From NCBI GenBank assembly GCA_964415605.1, contig CAYQBA010000220.1, forward strand, positions 1-6,835: a DNA stretch of 6,835 nt, read 5' to 3'. This document shows positions 1 through 5,269 of the stretch, piece by piece. Under the pieces are notes generated by a model. That model worked only from the letters and a program-made list of their open reading frames with translations, made no database searches and had not been told where the DNA came from. The first letter of the stretch is position 1, and the number at the start of each line of letters is the position of its first letter. A program made the position numbers and the translations under genes. The stretch comes from UCB3 sp964415605 (GTDB lineage: Bacteria; Chloroflexota; Anaerolineae; Epilineales; Epilineaceae).

Positions 1-1
1 G

Positions 2-892
2 CGGGCCAGCGCGCGGCTGGCGGGCGTCCGGGAACGCGTCGCCGCGGCGGCGGGGATCGCGCGGCACGCACGGGTGCTCGACCTGCGGGCCGGCACGGGG
101 CTCCTGACGTGGGAGGCGGCGCGCCGGGCGCCGGAGGGCGGGGTGTGGGCGCTCGCGGCCGACGGCGGGACCGCGGCGGTGCTCGAATCGGCCGCGGCGG
201 GCCTCGGATCGGGGGTGGATGCCCCGACGATCCTGGTCGGGGCGATCGACGAGCTGCCGGCGCTCCTGGTGCTGCGCGGCGAAGGGGAGGTGCGCTTCGA
301 CGCCGTCGTCGGCTGGGGCGCGCTGTCGGATCTCGAGGACCCGGCGGGGGCGCTGGCGACGATCGCGGGGCTCCTGGCGCCGGGCGGCCGCCTCAGCCTG
401 GCGGAGCCCGCGCCGGGGCTGGGGGCGCGGCCGTCGGAGTCGCTGATGGGAGAAGGCGCCGTGGCCGGGGCGCAAGCGGACTCCGGGGAGGCGATCGAGA
501 GGCTCGGAGGGGTCGACGTTGCGGGCGCCGGCGATTCGGCGGTCGACCCGCTCGTCGCCCGGCTGGCCGCCGCCGAGGCCGCGGCCTATGCCGAGGATCC
601 GCGGCTGGCGGTGGACGCCGCCACCTGGCGCGCGCGGCTGGCGGCGGCGGGGCTCGCCGACGGGCGGGTCGAGGTCGCCGTCGACACGACCGAGATCGCG
701 ATCACCGCCGCGCTCGTCGACCGCTGGTTCGGCGCGGGCGCCCCGTACGCCGCGTCGCTGGCGGGCCGGTTGCCGGTGGACGACATCGCGGCGGCGCGGG
801 TGCGCCTGGAGGCGCGGATCGGCGCGCCCGCCCGCCCGTGGCGGGTCGCAACGGTGTACCTGACGGCCATGGCGGGACCGGCGAGGCCATGA
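2..892 (+). CDS. SAM-dependent methyltransferase-like module, 5'-truncated
   Basis: The reading frame is open from base 2 to a TGA at 890-892, so the N-terminus lies outside the window. A GTG at 74 is possible but sits inside the first beta strand of the fold, so it is probably not the start. A class I Rossmann methyltransferase pattern is visible: motif I VLDLRAGTGLLTWEA at 74-118 (D-x-x-A-G-x-G), then FDAVVGWGALSDLEDPAGAL, then LLAPGGRLSLAEPAP (motif post III). The C-terminal part (DTTEIAITAALVDRWFG, then PWRVATVYLTA) is not a generic methyltransferase tail. From memory, modules like this occur at the C-terminus of RarA/MgsA-type AAA+ ATPases in Chloroflexota, so the full gene may be that fusion; this is inference. 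Motif I is only partly canonical, so catalytic activity is uncertain. The gene overlaps the VOC gene by ATGA, which suggests translational coupling. Confidence 0.75.
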   Translation, partial: RASARLAGVRERVAAAAGIARHARVLDLRAGTGLLTWEAARRAPEGGVWALAADGGTAAVLESAAAGLGSGVDAPTILVGAIDELPALLVLRGEGEVRFDAVVGWGALSDLEDPAGALATIAGLLAPGGRLSLAEPAPGLGARPSESLMGEGAVAGAQADSGEAIERLGGVDVAGAGDSAVDPLVARLAAAEAAAYAEDPRLAVDAATWRARLAAAGLADGRVEVAVDTTEIAITAALVDRWFGAGAPYAASLAGRLPVDDIAAARVRLEARIGAPARPWRVATVYLTAMAGPARP

Positions 893-1284
893 CCGGCTTT
901 CGCGTGCACGGGATCGACCACGTGCAGCTCGCCATGCCGGTGGGGCAGGAAGGGCTGGCCCGCGCGTTCTACGGCGGCCTGCTCGGGCTGGCCGAGGTGC
1001 CCAAGCCGGCGAACCTCGCCCCGCGCGGCGGCGTGTGGTTCGAGGGCGGCGCCCTGCGGCTCCACCTCGGCGTGGACCCGGACTTCCGGCCGGCGCGCAA
1101 GGCGCACCCGGCCTTCCTCGTCGCGTCGCTTGCCGATCTGGTCCGCCACCTCCAGCGCGCCGGCGTCACGGTCGTCGCCGACGAGCCGCTCGAGGGATAC
1201 ACGCGGGTCTACGTGTCGGACCCGTTCGGCAACCGGATCGAGCTGCTCGAACCGGTCGAGCCGCCCGATCCGGCGGGGTGCTGA
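889..1284 (+). CDS. VOC/glyoxalase-family protein
   Basis: A 131-residue protein, the usual length for a one-module vicinal oxygen chelate (glyoxalase/bleomycin-resistance/dioxygenase) protein. It opens with GIDHVQLAMP (residues 8-17), followed by AFYGGLLGLAEVPKP, HPAFLV (73-78) and the closing strand VYVSDPFGNRIELLEP (107-122). The likely metal ligands are His11, His73 and Glu118, the usual VOC positions, so it probably binds a divalent metal as a homodimer. The substrate cannot be read from sequence: it could be a lyase, a dioxygenase-like enzyme or a resistance protein. The ATG at 889 overlaps the upstream TGA. Only a weak GAGG lies just before it, so translation probably depends on coupling to the methyltransferase gene. 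An upstream extension in the same frame to 109 is a shadow of gene 1. Confidence 0.88.
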   Translation: MTGFRVHGIDHVQLAMPVGQEGLARAFYGGLLGLAEVPKPANLAPRGGVWFEGGALRLHLGVDPDFRPARKAHPAFLVASLADLVRHLQRAGVTVVADEPLEGYTRVYVSDPFGNRIELLEPVEPPDPAGC

Positions 1285-1294
1285 GCGCGGGCGG

Positions 1295-1314
1295 CCGGCG
1301 GCCGGGGGCGCCGG
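1295..1314 (+). terminator. GC-rich hairpin after the VOC gene, possible weak terminator
   Basis: CCGGCG (1295-1300) pairs perfectly with CGCCGG (1309-1314) across an 8-nt loop, starting 10 nt after the VOC stop codon. The tail is TCTGGTTCGG rather than a run of T, so it is not a classical intrinsic terminator. It could act as a 3' stabilising hairpin, or be chance in GC-rich DNA. Confidence 0.3.
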
Positions 1315-1350
1315 TCTGGTTCGGGTCCGCCGATCGCGGCGGATGACCCG

Positions 1351-1380
1351 TTACCCTCGCCGAGAGATCGCGACTACAAT
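1351..1380 (+). promoter_or_regulatory. Candidate sigma70 promoter for the secreted-protein pair
   Basis: A good -10 hexamer TACAAT (1375-1380, 5 of 6 to consensus) is preceded by a weak -35 TTACCC (1351-1356) with an 18-nt spacer. The predicted start near 1387 would give a leader of about 65 nt before the ATG at 1452. It stands out because the surrounding DNA is almost free of A/T-rich hexamers. Confidence 0.5.
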
Positions 1381-1451
1381 CTAGACCCGTGCCTGTGGCA
1401 AGCGCCCGGTGTCGTGGATGCGATCCCCGGAGCCGTGTGAGGAGAAGCGCG

Positions 1452-2516
1452 ATGCGTCGGTACTTTCCCTTGATCCCGCTGGCTGCGGCCGCGGGGCTGG
1501 TGCTCGGCATGCTGGACGGTCAGGGACCGGTCGATCCGGTCGGGGTGCTCGCCGGGCCCCAGGCGGACGGGCTCGTCTACCTGCCGATGAGCCTCAAGGC
1601 GCAGGCCATGGCCGACCTGCCGGCGGCGCCGACGGCGGTGCCGGCGTCGCCCACCGAGCCCGCGACCGCGACGGTCGTCGCGCCGTCGGCCACGCCGACG
1701 GTGGGCGCGACCGAACCGCCGCCGTCGCCTACGCCCACCGAGGCGACGGCCGAGCCCGCCACCGCGACCCCGACGACCTGGATTGCACCGACGGCGACCC
1801 CGACGCCGACCCTCAAGCCGACGGTGGTGGCCGGCGCCATCAAGGGCCGGCTGCTGGTCGACGGCGATCCAGCCCCGCTCGGCTTGGGCGAGGAGGTCGG
1901 CCCGGGGCTGGTGCTGCGGGCGTGCAGCGACGAGCAGAGCTGCACGGTGGTGGCGCGCACGGGCGTGAAGGACGACGCCGGCAACTTCGCGTTCGAGAAC
2001 CCGCCGGCGCTCGACGCCGGCCGGTACTACCAGGTGACGTGGTTCAACGAGAACCCCGAGGACAGCGCCGCCAGCCCGTACGCCGGCGCGGACCTGTGGA
2101 TGGGGGTGTGGTACGGCGCGCCGATCCGCGACTACCAGCCCGGCCAGACGGTCGACGTCGGCGATGTCGAGATCGCCGACATCGTGCTGGTCTCGCCGAC
2201 CCACGGCTCGGGCTTCGGCGGGCTGCCGTGGACGTTCACGTGGGCGGCCCGCAAGAACGAGACCGGGGTCTACAGCTGGGCGATTTGTCTGCGCTGCTGC
2301 CAGACGCTCGCCCAGCGCATCGGGCACTACCACACGAGCCCCCTCGGCCGCCGGACGTCGTACACGGTCTCACAGTACCCGCCGGGCACGCAGATCGGGA
2401 TCGACTACAAATACTGCTGGTTCGTCCGCAGCGAAGCGCCGGACGGCAGCATCGGCCAGAGCTACCACGTGCGGATGCTGTGGTGGATGGGGCTGGCGCT
2501 GGGCGGCCGGCGCTAG
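1452..2516 (+). CDS. Secreted two-domain surface protein with Pro/Thr linker (paralogue 1)
   Basis: A 354-residue protein of unknown specific function. Residues 1-22 form a signal-peptide-like stretch (MRR, then a hydrophobic run); cleavage is not obvious, so it may stay anchored. Next are the motif VYLPMSL (42-48) and a low-complexity Pro/Thr/Ala linker (about 57-124). Domain 1 (about 127-245) begins GAIKGRLLVDG and contains DDAGNFAFENPPALDAG, which resembles a prealbumin-like or carboxypeptidase-regulatory beta-sandwich. Domain 2 (about 246-346) has PWTFTWAARKNETGVYSW and YKYCWFVRSEAPDG, resembling an Ig/FnIII-like fold. Six cysteines lie after the linker (158, 164, 279, 282, 283, 322). The ATG at 1452 is chosen because GAGGAG (1439-1444) sits 7 nt upstream and the signal peptide starts there; a GTG at 1389 would put 21 charged residues in front. 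It is followed 30 nt later by a paralogue, probably in one operon. It is likely a cell-envelope or adhesive/binding protein (inference). Confidence 0.85.
   Translation: MRRYFPLIPLAAAAGLVLGMLDGQGPVDPVGVLAGPQADGLVYLPMSLKAQAMADLPAAPTAVPASPTEPATATVVAPSATPTVGATEPPPSPTPTEATAEPATATPTTWIAPTATPTPTLKPTVVAGAIKGRLLVDGDPAPLGLGEEVGPGLVLRACSDEQSCTVVARTGVKDDAGNFAFENPPALDAGRYYQVTWFNENPEDSAASPYAGADLWMGVWYGAPIRDYQPGQTVDVGDVEIADIVLVSPTHGSGFGGLPWTFTWAARKNETGVYSWAICLRCCQTLAQRIGHYHTSPLGRRTSYTVSQYPPGTQIGIDYKYCWFVRSEAPDGSIGQSYHVRMLWWMGLALGGRR
1986..2011 (+). repeat. 26-bp identical block shared by the two paralogues, copy 1
   Basis: A 26-bp stretch coding F-A-F-E-N-P-P-A-L in domain 1 is identical at 1986-2011 and 3045-3070, while the flanking codons differ. 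It marks the most conserved part of the duplication. Confidence 0.85.
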
Positions 2517-2546
2517 CGGGTTGAGGGCGACAAGGGGGAGGCGTTC

Positions 2547-3578
2547 ATGATGCACCGACGCGCGTTGTGCATGGTGGCCGCGGCCGGCGGCGGGCTGGCG
2601 CTGGCGGCGGGCCTGGGCGGTTCGGGCGACCCGGCGCGGGCCGACGACGAGGGGCCGCGGGTGTTCCTGCCGTTGAGCTGGCTGGGCGTGGCGCGCGACG
2701 GCTTGCCGACCGCGCCGGCGGCCGCGCCGATGGCGTCGGCGACGCCGACGGTCGCGCCGACCGAGCCGCCGACGGCCGCCCCGGCATCGCCCACGGCCAC
2801 CGAAGCCCCGCCGACCGAGCCGCCGACGGCGACCGAGACGGCCGTGCCGCCCACCGTCGAGCCGACGCCGACCCCGAAGACGCCAGCGGCGACGGGCCGC
2901 ATCACGGGGCGTCTCACCGACAAGGGCAAGCCGATGTCCGAGGGCTTCGGGGAGCCGGGCAACCCGCAGATCGAGCTCCGCAAGCAGGCTGGCGGGGACG
3001 GCTGGGTCAAGGTTGCCAACAGCGTGACGGACCGCAACGGGGCGTTCGCGTTCGAGAACCCGCCGGCGCTGGCCCCCGGCGAGGTCTACCGGGTGTGGTG
3101 GAACAACCCCACGGAGGACGGGGCCGACCTGTGGGTGCACCGCTGGTGGAGCCGCGACATCACGGCGTTCGGCGACGGGAGCGACGTCGACGTCGGGGTG
3201 TTCGAGCTGGCCGACCTCAAGCTGACCCAGCCGTGCCACGACTGCCTGCAGACGGCCCCGATCACGTTCGAGTGGCGGGCGCGCGACCACGCCAGCGAGT
3301 CGTACCGCTGGTCGGTGTTCGACGGCTGCGGCGACGTCGAGAACCGGGCGACGGCGTTCCGCACGGCGTCGCTCGGCCGCAAGACGCAGTACACGTCCTC
3401 GCCGCCGCCGGGCTTCCGTTTCGACGCGCGCTACTGCTGGTACGTGCTGATCGAGGACGGCCGCAACGGCACGGGCTGGCCGTTCCACGACCGGCGGGTC
3501 CAGTGGTGCTCGAGCCCGGAGACGTGCCGCGGGCTGAACGTGCTGGGCAACACGCTGTTGCGGATGGGGCGTTGGTAG
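2547..3578 (+). CDS. Secreted two-domain surface protein with Pro/Thr linker (paralogue 2)
   Basis: A 343-residue paralogue of the preceding protein with the same module order. The signal peptide is clearer: MMHRR, a hydrophobic Ala/Gly/Leu run, and an A-R-A site at 30-32 for signal peptidase I before DDEGP. VFLPLSWLG (39-47) matches the VYLPMSL motif of paralogue 1. The Pro/Thr linker spans about 54-115. Domain 1 (about 116-225) has GRITGRLTDKGKP and RNGAFAFENPPALAPG. Domain 2 (about 226-320) has PITFEWRARDHASESYRW, SLGRKTQYTSSPPPGF and RYCWYVLIEDGRNGTGW. The mature part has six cysteines (230, 233, 261, 297, 321, 327). A strong ribosome site GGGGGAGG (2534-2541) lies 5 nt before ATG 2547 and 8 nt before a second ATG at 2550, so either may start translation. 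The 30-nt gap to the upstream gene and the lack of a promoter between them suggest co-transcription. The ligand is unknown. Confidence 0.86.
   Translation: MMHRRALCMVAAAGGGLALAAGLGGSGDPARADDEGPRVFLPLSWLGVARDGLPTAPAAAPMASATPTVAPTEPPTAAPASPTATEAPPTEPPTATETAVPPTVEPTPTPKTPAATGRITGRLTDKGKPMSEGFGEPGNPQIELRKQAGGDGWVKVANSVTDRNGAFAFENPPALAPGEVYRVWWNNPTEDGADLWVHRWWSRDITAFGDGSDVDVGVFELADLKLTQPCHDCLQTAPITFEWRARDHASESYRWSVFDGCGDVENRATAFRTASLGRKTQYTSSPPPGFRFDARYCWYVLIEDGRNGTGWPFHDRRVQWCSSPETCRGLNVLGNTLLRMGRW
2755..2830 (+). repeat. Direct repeat inside the Pro/Thr linker of paralogue 2
   Basis: A 22-bp unit (coding P-T-E-P-P-T-A) is identical at 2755-2776 and 2809-2830, offset by 54 nt (18 codons), so the reading frame is kept. 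This looks like linker growth by in-frame duplication and would allow linker length to vary between strains. Confidence 0.7.
3045..3070 (+). repeat. 26-bp identical block shared by the two paralogues, copy 2
   Basis: Second copy of the block at 1986-2011, in the equivalent position of paralogue 2. The sequence diverges immediately on both sides. Confidence 0.85.
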
Positions 3579-3678
3579 GGGGAGGGGCCGTCGCGGGGAC
3601 CTGGTGATGGCACGCGCGTGATCGGATGGACGCGGCCGCGGCGGTGGTTCCGCGCGGTCGCGGCGACGCGGCAACCCC

Positions 3679-3707
3679 TTGACAAGCCGGGTGCCGCCGG
3701 ATATACT
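3679..3707 (+). promoter_or_regulatory. Near-perfect sigma70 promoter of an isolated small transcription unit
   Basis: A perfect -35 TTGACA (3679-3684) and a -10 TATACT (3702-3707, 5 of 6) are separated by exactly 17 nt. This is the strongest promoter in the window and is striking in DNA this GC-rich. Transcription should start near 3714. The first downstream structure is a hairpin at 3726-3739; the first conventional gene is more than 400 nt away, beyond a terminator. Confidence 0.8.
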
Positions 3708-3770
3708 GGCTTTGCTCCCGCGGTCGGTATGGGAGTACCTTGCTTTACTTATTCGAGGAGAGTCGGTCGA

Positions 3771-3854
3771 ATGGACTACGCAACCCCCATGGTGTTCAAG
3801 CGCTCTCGCGGCGGGCATGCCGCGCAGGGCCGGAGTGCGCCCGTCGTCGACTGA
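3771..3854 (+). CDS. Possible 27-residue small protein
   Basis: This ORF begins ATG at 3771 and ends TGA at 3852-3854. It is preceded by GAGGAG (3755-3760), a good ribosome-binding sequence though slightly far at 10 nt. It has its own strong promoter 64 nt upstream of the start and a terminator 21 nt after the stop, so the unit is laid out like a single small gene. The product starts MDYATPMVFKRSRGGHAAQG, is basic in the middle (K10, R11, R13, H16, R21) and has no membrane segment or signal peptide. I recognise no family. Most third codon positions are G or C, but so is the background, so coding is not proven. The alternative is a non-coding RNA over the same bases. Confidence 0.4.
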   Translation: MDYATPMVFKRSRGGHAAQGRSAPVVD

Positions 3855-3875
3855 CCCGACCTGACGTCGGCACGA

Positions 3876-3911
3876 CCGTGGGCGCCCCGAGTGGCCGCTC
3901 ACGGTTTTTTT
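3876..3911 (+). terminator. Rho-independent terminator of the small unit
   Basis: CCGTGGGCG (3876-3884) pairs with CGCTCACGG (3896-3904): nine pairs including one G.U, with an 11-nt loop. Seven T follow directly (3905-3911). It ends the transcript from the 3679 promoter and should insulate the acetyltransferase gene downstream. Confidence 0.85.
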
Positions 3912-3938
3912 GTTGGGTATTGACCCCCGAGGATCGAT

Positions 3939-3981
3939 CGCCAACGCGCCGTGGGCCGCCGCCGCCCACGGCGCGTTGGCG
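3939..3981. repeat. Perfect 18-bp inverted repeat with 7-nt loop
   Basis: Bases 3939-3956 (starting CGCCAACGCG) are the exact reverse complement of 3964-3981, around a loop CGCCGCC (3957-3963). There is no T-run on either strand, so it is not a standard terminator. It starts 27 nt after the terminator T-tract and ends 21 nt before the ATG of a small ORF at 4003. An RNA hairpin this stable, a palindromic mobile repeat and a protein-binding site are all possible. Eight bases of its left arm (CCGTGGGC, 3949-3956) repeat the left arm of the terminator at 3876-3883. Confidence 0.85.
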
Positions 3982-4002
3982 TCTACCCGACCTGGAGGCG
4001 CG

Positions 4003-4119
4003 ATGCCCATACCCACCGCGAACGATCGCCAGCCGGCGCCGGCGTCGCCAGAGACGACGCCTCCGGCGGCCGGCACCCACCCAACGTACCCTTGCACGGC
4101 ATACAGGAGACAAACATGA
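4003..4119 (+). CDS. Possible 38-residue upstream ORF overlapping the acetyltransferase start
   Basis: The ATG at 4003 has GGAGG (3994-3998) 4 nt upstream, and the stop TGA (4117-4119) overlaps the acetyltransferase ATG (4116-4118) as ATGA, the arrangement seen in translationally coupled genes. The product is Pro/Thr/Ala-rich (MPIPTANDRQPAPASPETTP at the start, ending TAYRRQT) with no recognisable domain. Its codons use A or T at the third position more than the neighbouring genes, and the last codons are shaped by the acetyltransferase ribosome-binding site, so it may be a leader peptide or simply chance. Confidence 0.3.
   Translation: MPIPTANDRQPAPASPETTPPAAGTHPTYPCTAYRRQT
4105..4109 (+). 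promoter_or_regulatory. Ribosome-binding site fixing the acetyltransferase start
   Basis: AGGAG lies 6 nt before ATG 4116, in a locally A-rich stretch (ATACAGGAGACAAACATG). This rules out in-frame starts further upstream, which would run through the inverted repeat at 3939-3981. Confidence 0.75.
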
Positions 4120-5132
4120 CACCCCTCATCCGCCCGGCGCGGCCGGACGACTACCCCGCGATGGTGGCCATCGCCAATCGCGCCTTCCCGGACAATCCCG
4201 ACACTGTCGACGAGTGGCGCCACTGGGACAACCACCGCCACCCCAAGCTCAAGTTCGGCCGCTTCGTCGCCGAGCTCGACGGCCGCGTCGTCGGCGTCGG
4301 CGAGCACAACCAGGACGAAGGCATGTACCATCCGCGCAAGTTCGGCATCGAGGTCACCGTCGATCCGGAGTGGCGCGGTCGCGGGGTTGGGGCGGCGCTC
4401 TTCGCGCACGTCGTCGCGGCCCTGGTCCCGGAGGCGCCCATCGCCTATTGGGCCAGCGTCCGCGAGGACCAGGCGGCCGGGCTGCGGTTCGCCGAGGCGC
4501 GCGGCTTCTCCGAGACCATGCGGGTCTGGGAAAACCACCTGCGCATGACCGACTACCATCCCGAGCGGTTCCCGGGCGCCGTCGAGAAGGTCGAGGCGTC
4601 GGGCATCGTGCTCCGCACGTTCGCCGAGCTGCGCGCCAGCGACCCGGGCTTCTTCCGCAAGCTGTTCGAGGTGCAGGAAGAGATCAGCCAGGACGCCCCG
4701 CAGCCCGACCCGGCCACCCCGCTCGACTTCGACGTGTGGCAGGGCCGCGTGATCAACAACCCGAACCTCATCCCCGACGGCTACTTCGTGGCGTGCGACG
4801 GCGAGCGCTACGTCGGCATCAGCACGCTGTTCAGCTCGCAGTCGGAGGACTACCTGTACACCGGCTGGACCGGCGTGGTGCGGGCCTACCGGCGGCGGGG
4901 GATCGCGCTGGCGCTCAAGCTGAGGGCGCTGGACCACGCCCGGTCGCTGGGCGCACCGCTGGTGAAGACGTGGAACGCGTCGACCAACGTGGGCATGCTG
5001 GCGATCAACGCGGCGCTCGGCTTCCAGAAGCAGCCGGCGTGGATCACCCACGTCCACGCGGTCGCGGCCGAGTCCGCGAGCGCCGTGGCGGCCGGGACTG
5101 CAGCGGCCCCCGCGATGGCCGTGGCGGGCTAG
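4116..5132 (+). CDS. Tandem-GNAT N-acetyltransferase
   Basis: A 338-residue protein with two GCN5-related acetyltransferase domains. The N-terminal domain (about 3-150) starts LIRPARPDDYPAMVAIANRA and has the acetyl-CoA loop VDPEWRGRGVGAALF (82-96, R-G-R-G-V-G). The C-terminal domain (about 163-315) has GVVRAYRRRGIALALKLRAL (253-272) and the motif B stretch NASTNVGMLAINAALGFQ (287-304). Both acetyl-CoA loops look intact, which is notable because one is often degenerate in two-domain GNATs. Mycothiol-synthase-like and antibiotic-modifying enzymes share this layout, but the substrate cannot be assigned. The tail after about 315 is Ala-rich and probably disordered. ATG 4116 is preceded by AGGAG (4105-4109) at 6 nt. 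I see no clear promoter between the terminator at 3911 and this start. It converges on the hpt gene. Confidence 0.9.
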   Translation: MTPLIRPARPDDYPAMVAIANRAFPDNPDTVDEWRHWDNHRHPKLKFGRFVAELDGRVVGVGEHNQDEGMYHPRKFGIEVTVDPEWRGRGVGAALFAHVVAALVPEAPIAYWASVREDQAAGLRFAEARGFSETMRVWENHLRMTDYHPERFPGAVEKVEASGIVLRTFAELRASDPGFFRKLFEVQEEISQDAPQPDPATPLDFDVWQGRVINNPNLIPDGYFVACDGERYVGISTLFSSQSEDYLYTGWTGVVRAYRRRGIALALKLRALDHARSLGAPLVKTWNASTNVGMLAINAALGFQKQPAWITHVHAVAAESASAVAAGTAAAPAMAVAG

Positions 5133-5155
5133 GAGCGGTCGAGGAACGAGGGAGT

Positions 5156-5223
5156 CGCTGGGAGCGCCGGCATCTTGCTGGCACGGACTGCCGACAGCCG
5201 TCTGGAGGGTGGCGCTCCCAGCG
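5156..5223. repeat. Palindromic repeat element between convergent genes
   Basis: CGCTGGGAGCGCC (5156-5168) is perfectly inverted at 5211-5223, enclosing 42 nt. The inner part of the left arm (CCGGCATCTTGCTGGCA) should pair with the right inner part, but the right side has diverged, so this looks like a decayed long palindrome. From memory, palindromes built on GGGAGCGCCGGCATCTTGC are interspersed repeats in several GC-rich bacterial genomes; this needs a search. It sits between the ends of the acetyltransferase and hpt genes, where it may also help end transcription from both sides. Confidence 0.65.
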
Positions 5224-5269
5224 GTGCTTGTTGCCTGACGACGCCTCAGGTCGGGTGCGTGGGCCGGTG

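Larger units (their letters stand above)
3714..3911 (+). ncRNA. Candidate structured small RNA (about 198 nt), or short mRNA
   Basis: This is the predicted transcript between the strong promoter (3679-3707) and the intrinsic terminator (3876-3911). Visible structure includes a 5' hairpin at 3726-3739 (GGTAT/GTACC with a U.G pair and a GGGA GNRA-type tetraloop). A 6-bp hairpin CGCGGC/GCCGCG sits at 3807-3824. A longer pairing joins GTCGGTC (3762-3768) to GACCCGAC (3853-3860) with one bulge and would enclose the middle. I could not match it to 6S RNA, SRP RNA, tmRNA or a riboswitch. It also contains a possible 27-codon ORF, so RNA-only and small-protein mRNA readings are both open. Confidence 0.4.

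Noticed and set aside
1389..1451. GTG start extending secreted paralogue 1 by 21 residues
   Set aside because: It would place a charged stretch before the signal peptide and ignore the GAGGAG site before ATG 1452.
1374..2333. Minus-strand frame antisense to secreted paralogue 1
   Set aside because: It is Arg/Gly repeat-like because it mirrors the Pro/Thr linker codons. No start signal and no domain.
3714..3911. 6S RNA, SRP RNA, tmRNA or riboswitch identity for the small transcript
   Set aside because: I could not find a 6S-type closing stem with central bubble, the SRP GGAA/GNAR apical loop context, a tRNA-like domain or a known aptamer core, and no regulated gene follows before the terminator.
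3920..3948. TTGACC at 3920-3925 as a -35 for the acetyltransferase
   Set aside because: No -10-like hexamer occurs 15-19 nt downstream; that position falls inside the GC-rich inverted repeat.
3876..3971. Antiterminator pairing of the terminator arm (3876-3883) with the inverted repeat (3964-3971)
   Set aside because: The bases are complementary, but the repeat is transcribed after the terminator and so cannot prevent termination there.
5234..5250. CCTGA/TCAGG hairpin as the hpt terminator
   Set aside because: Only a 5-bp stem, and no T-run follows on the minus strand.
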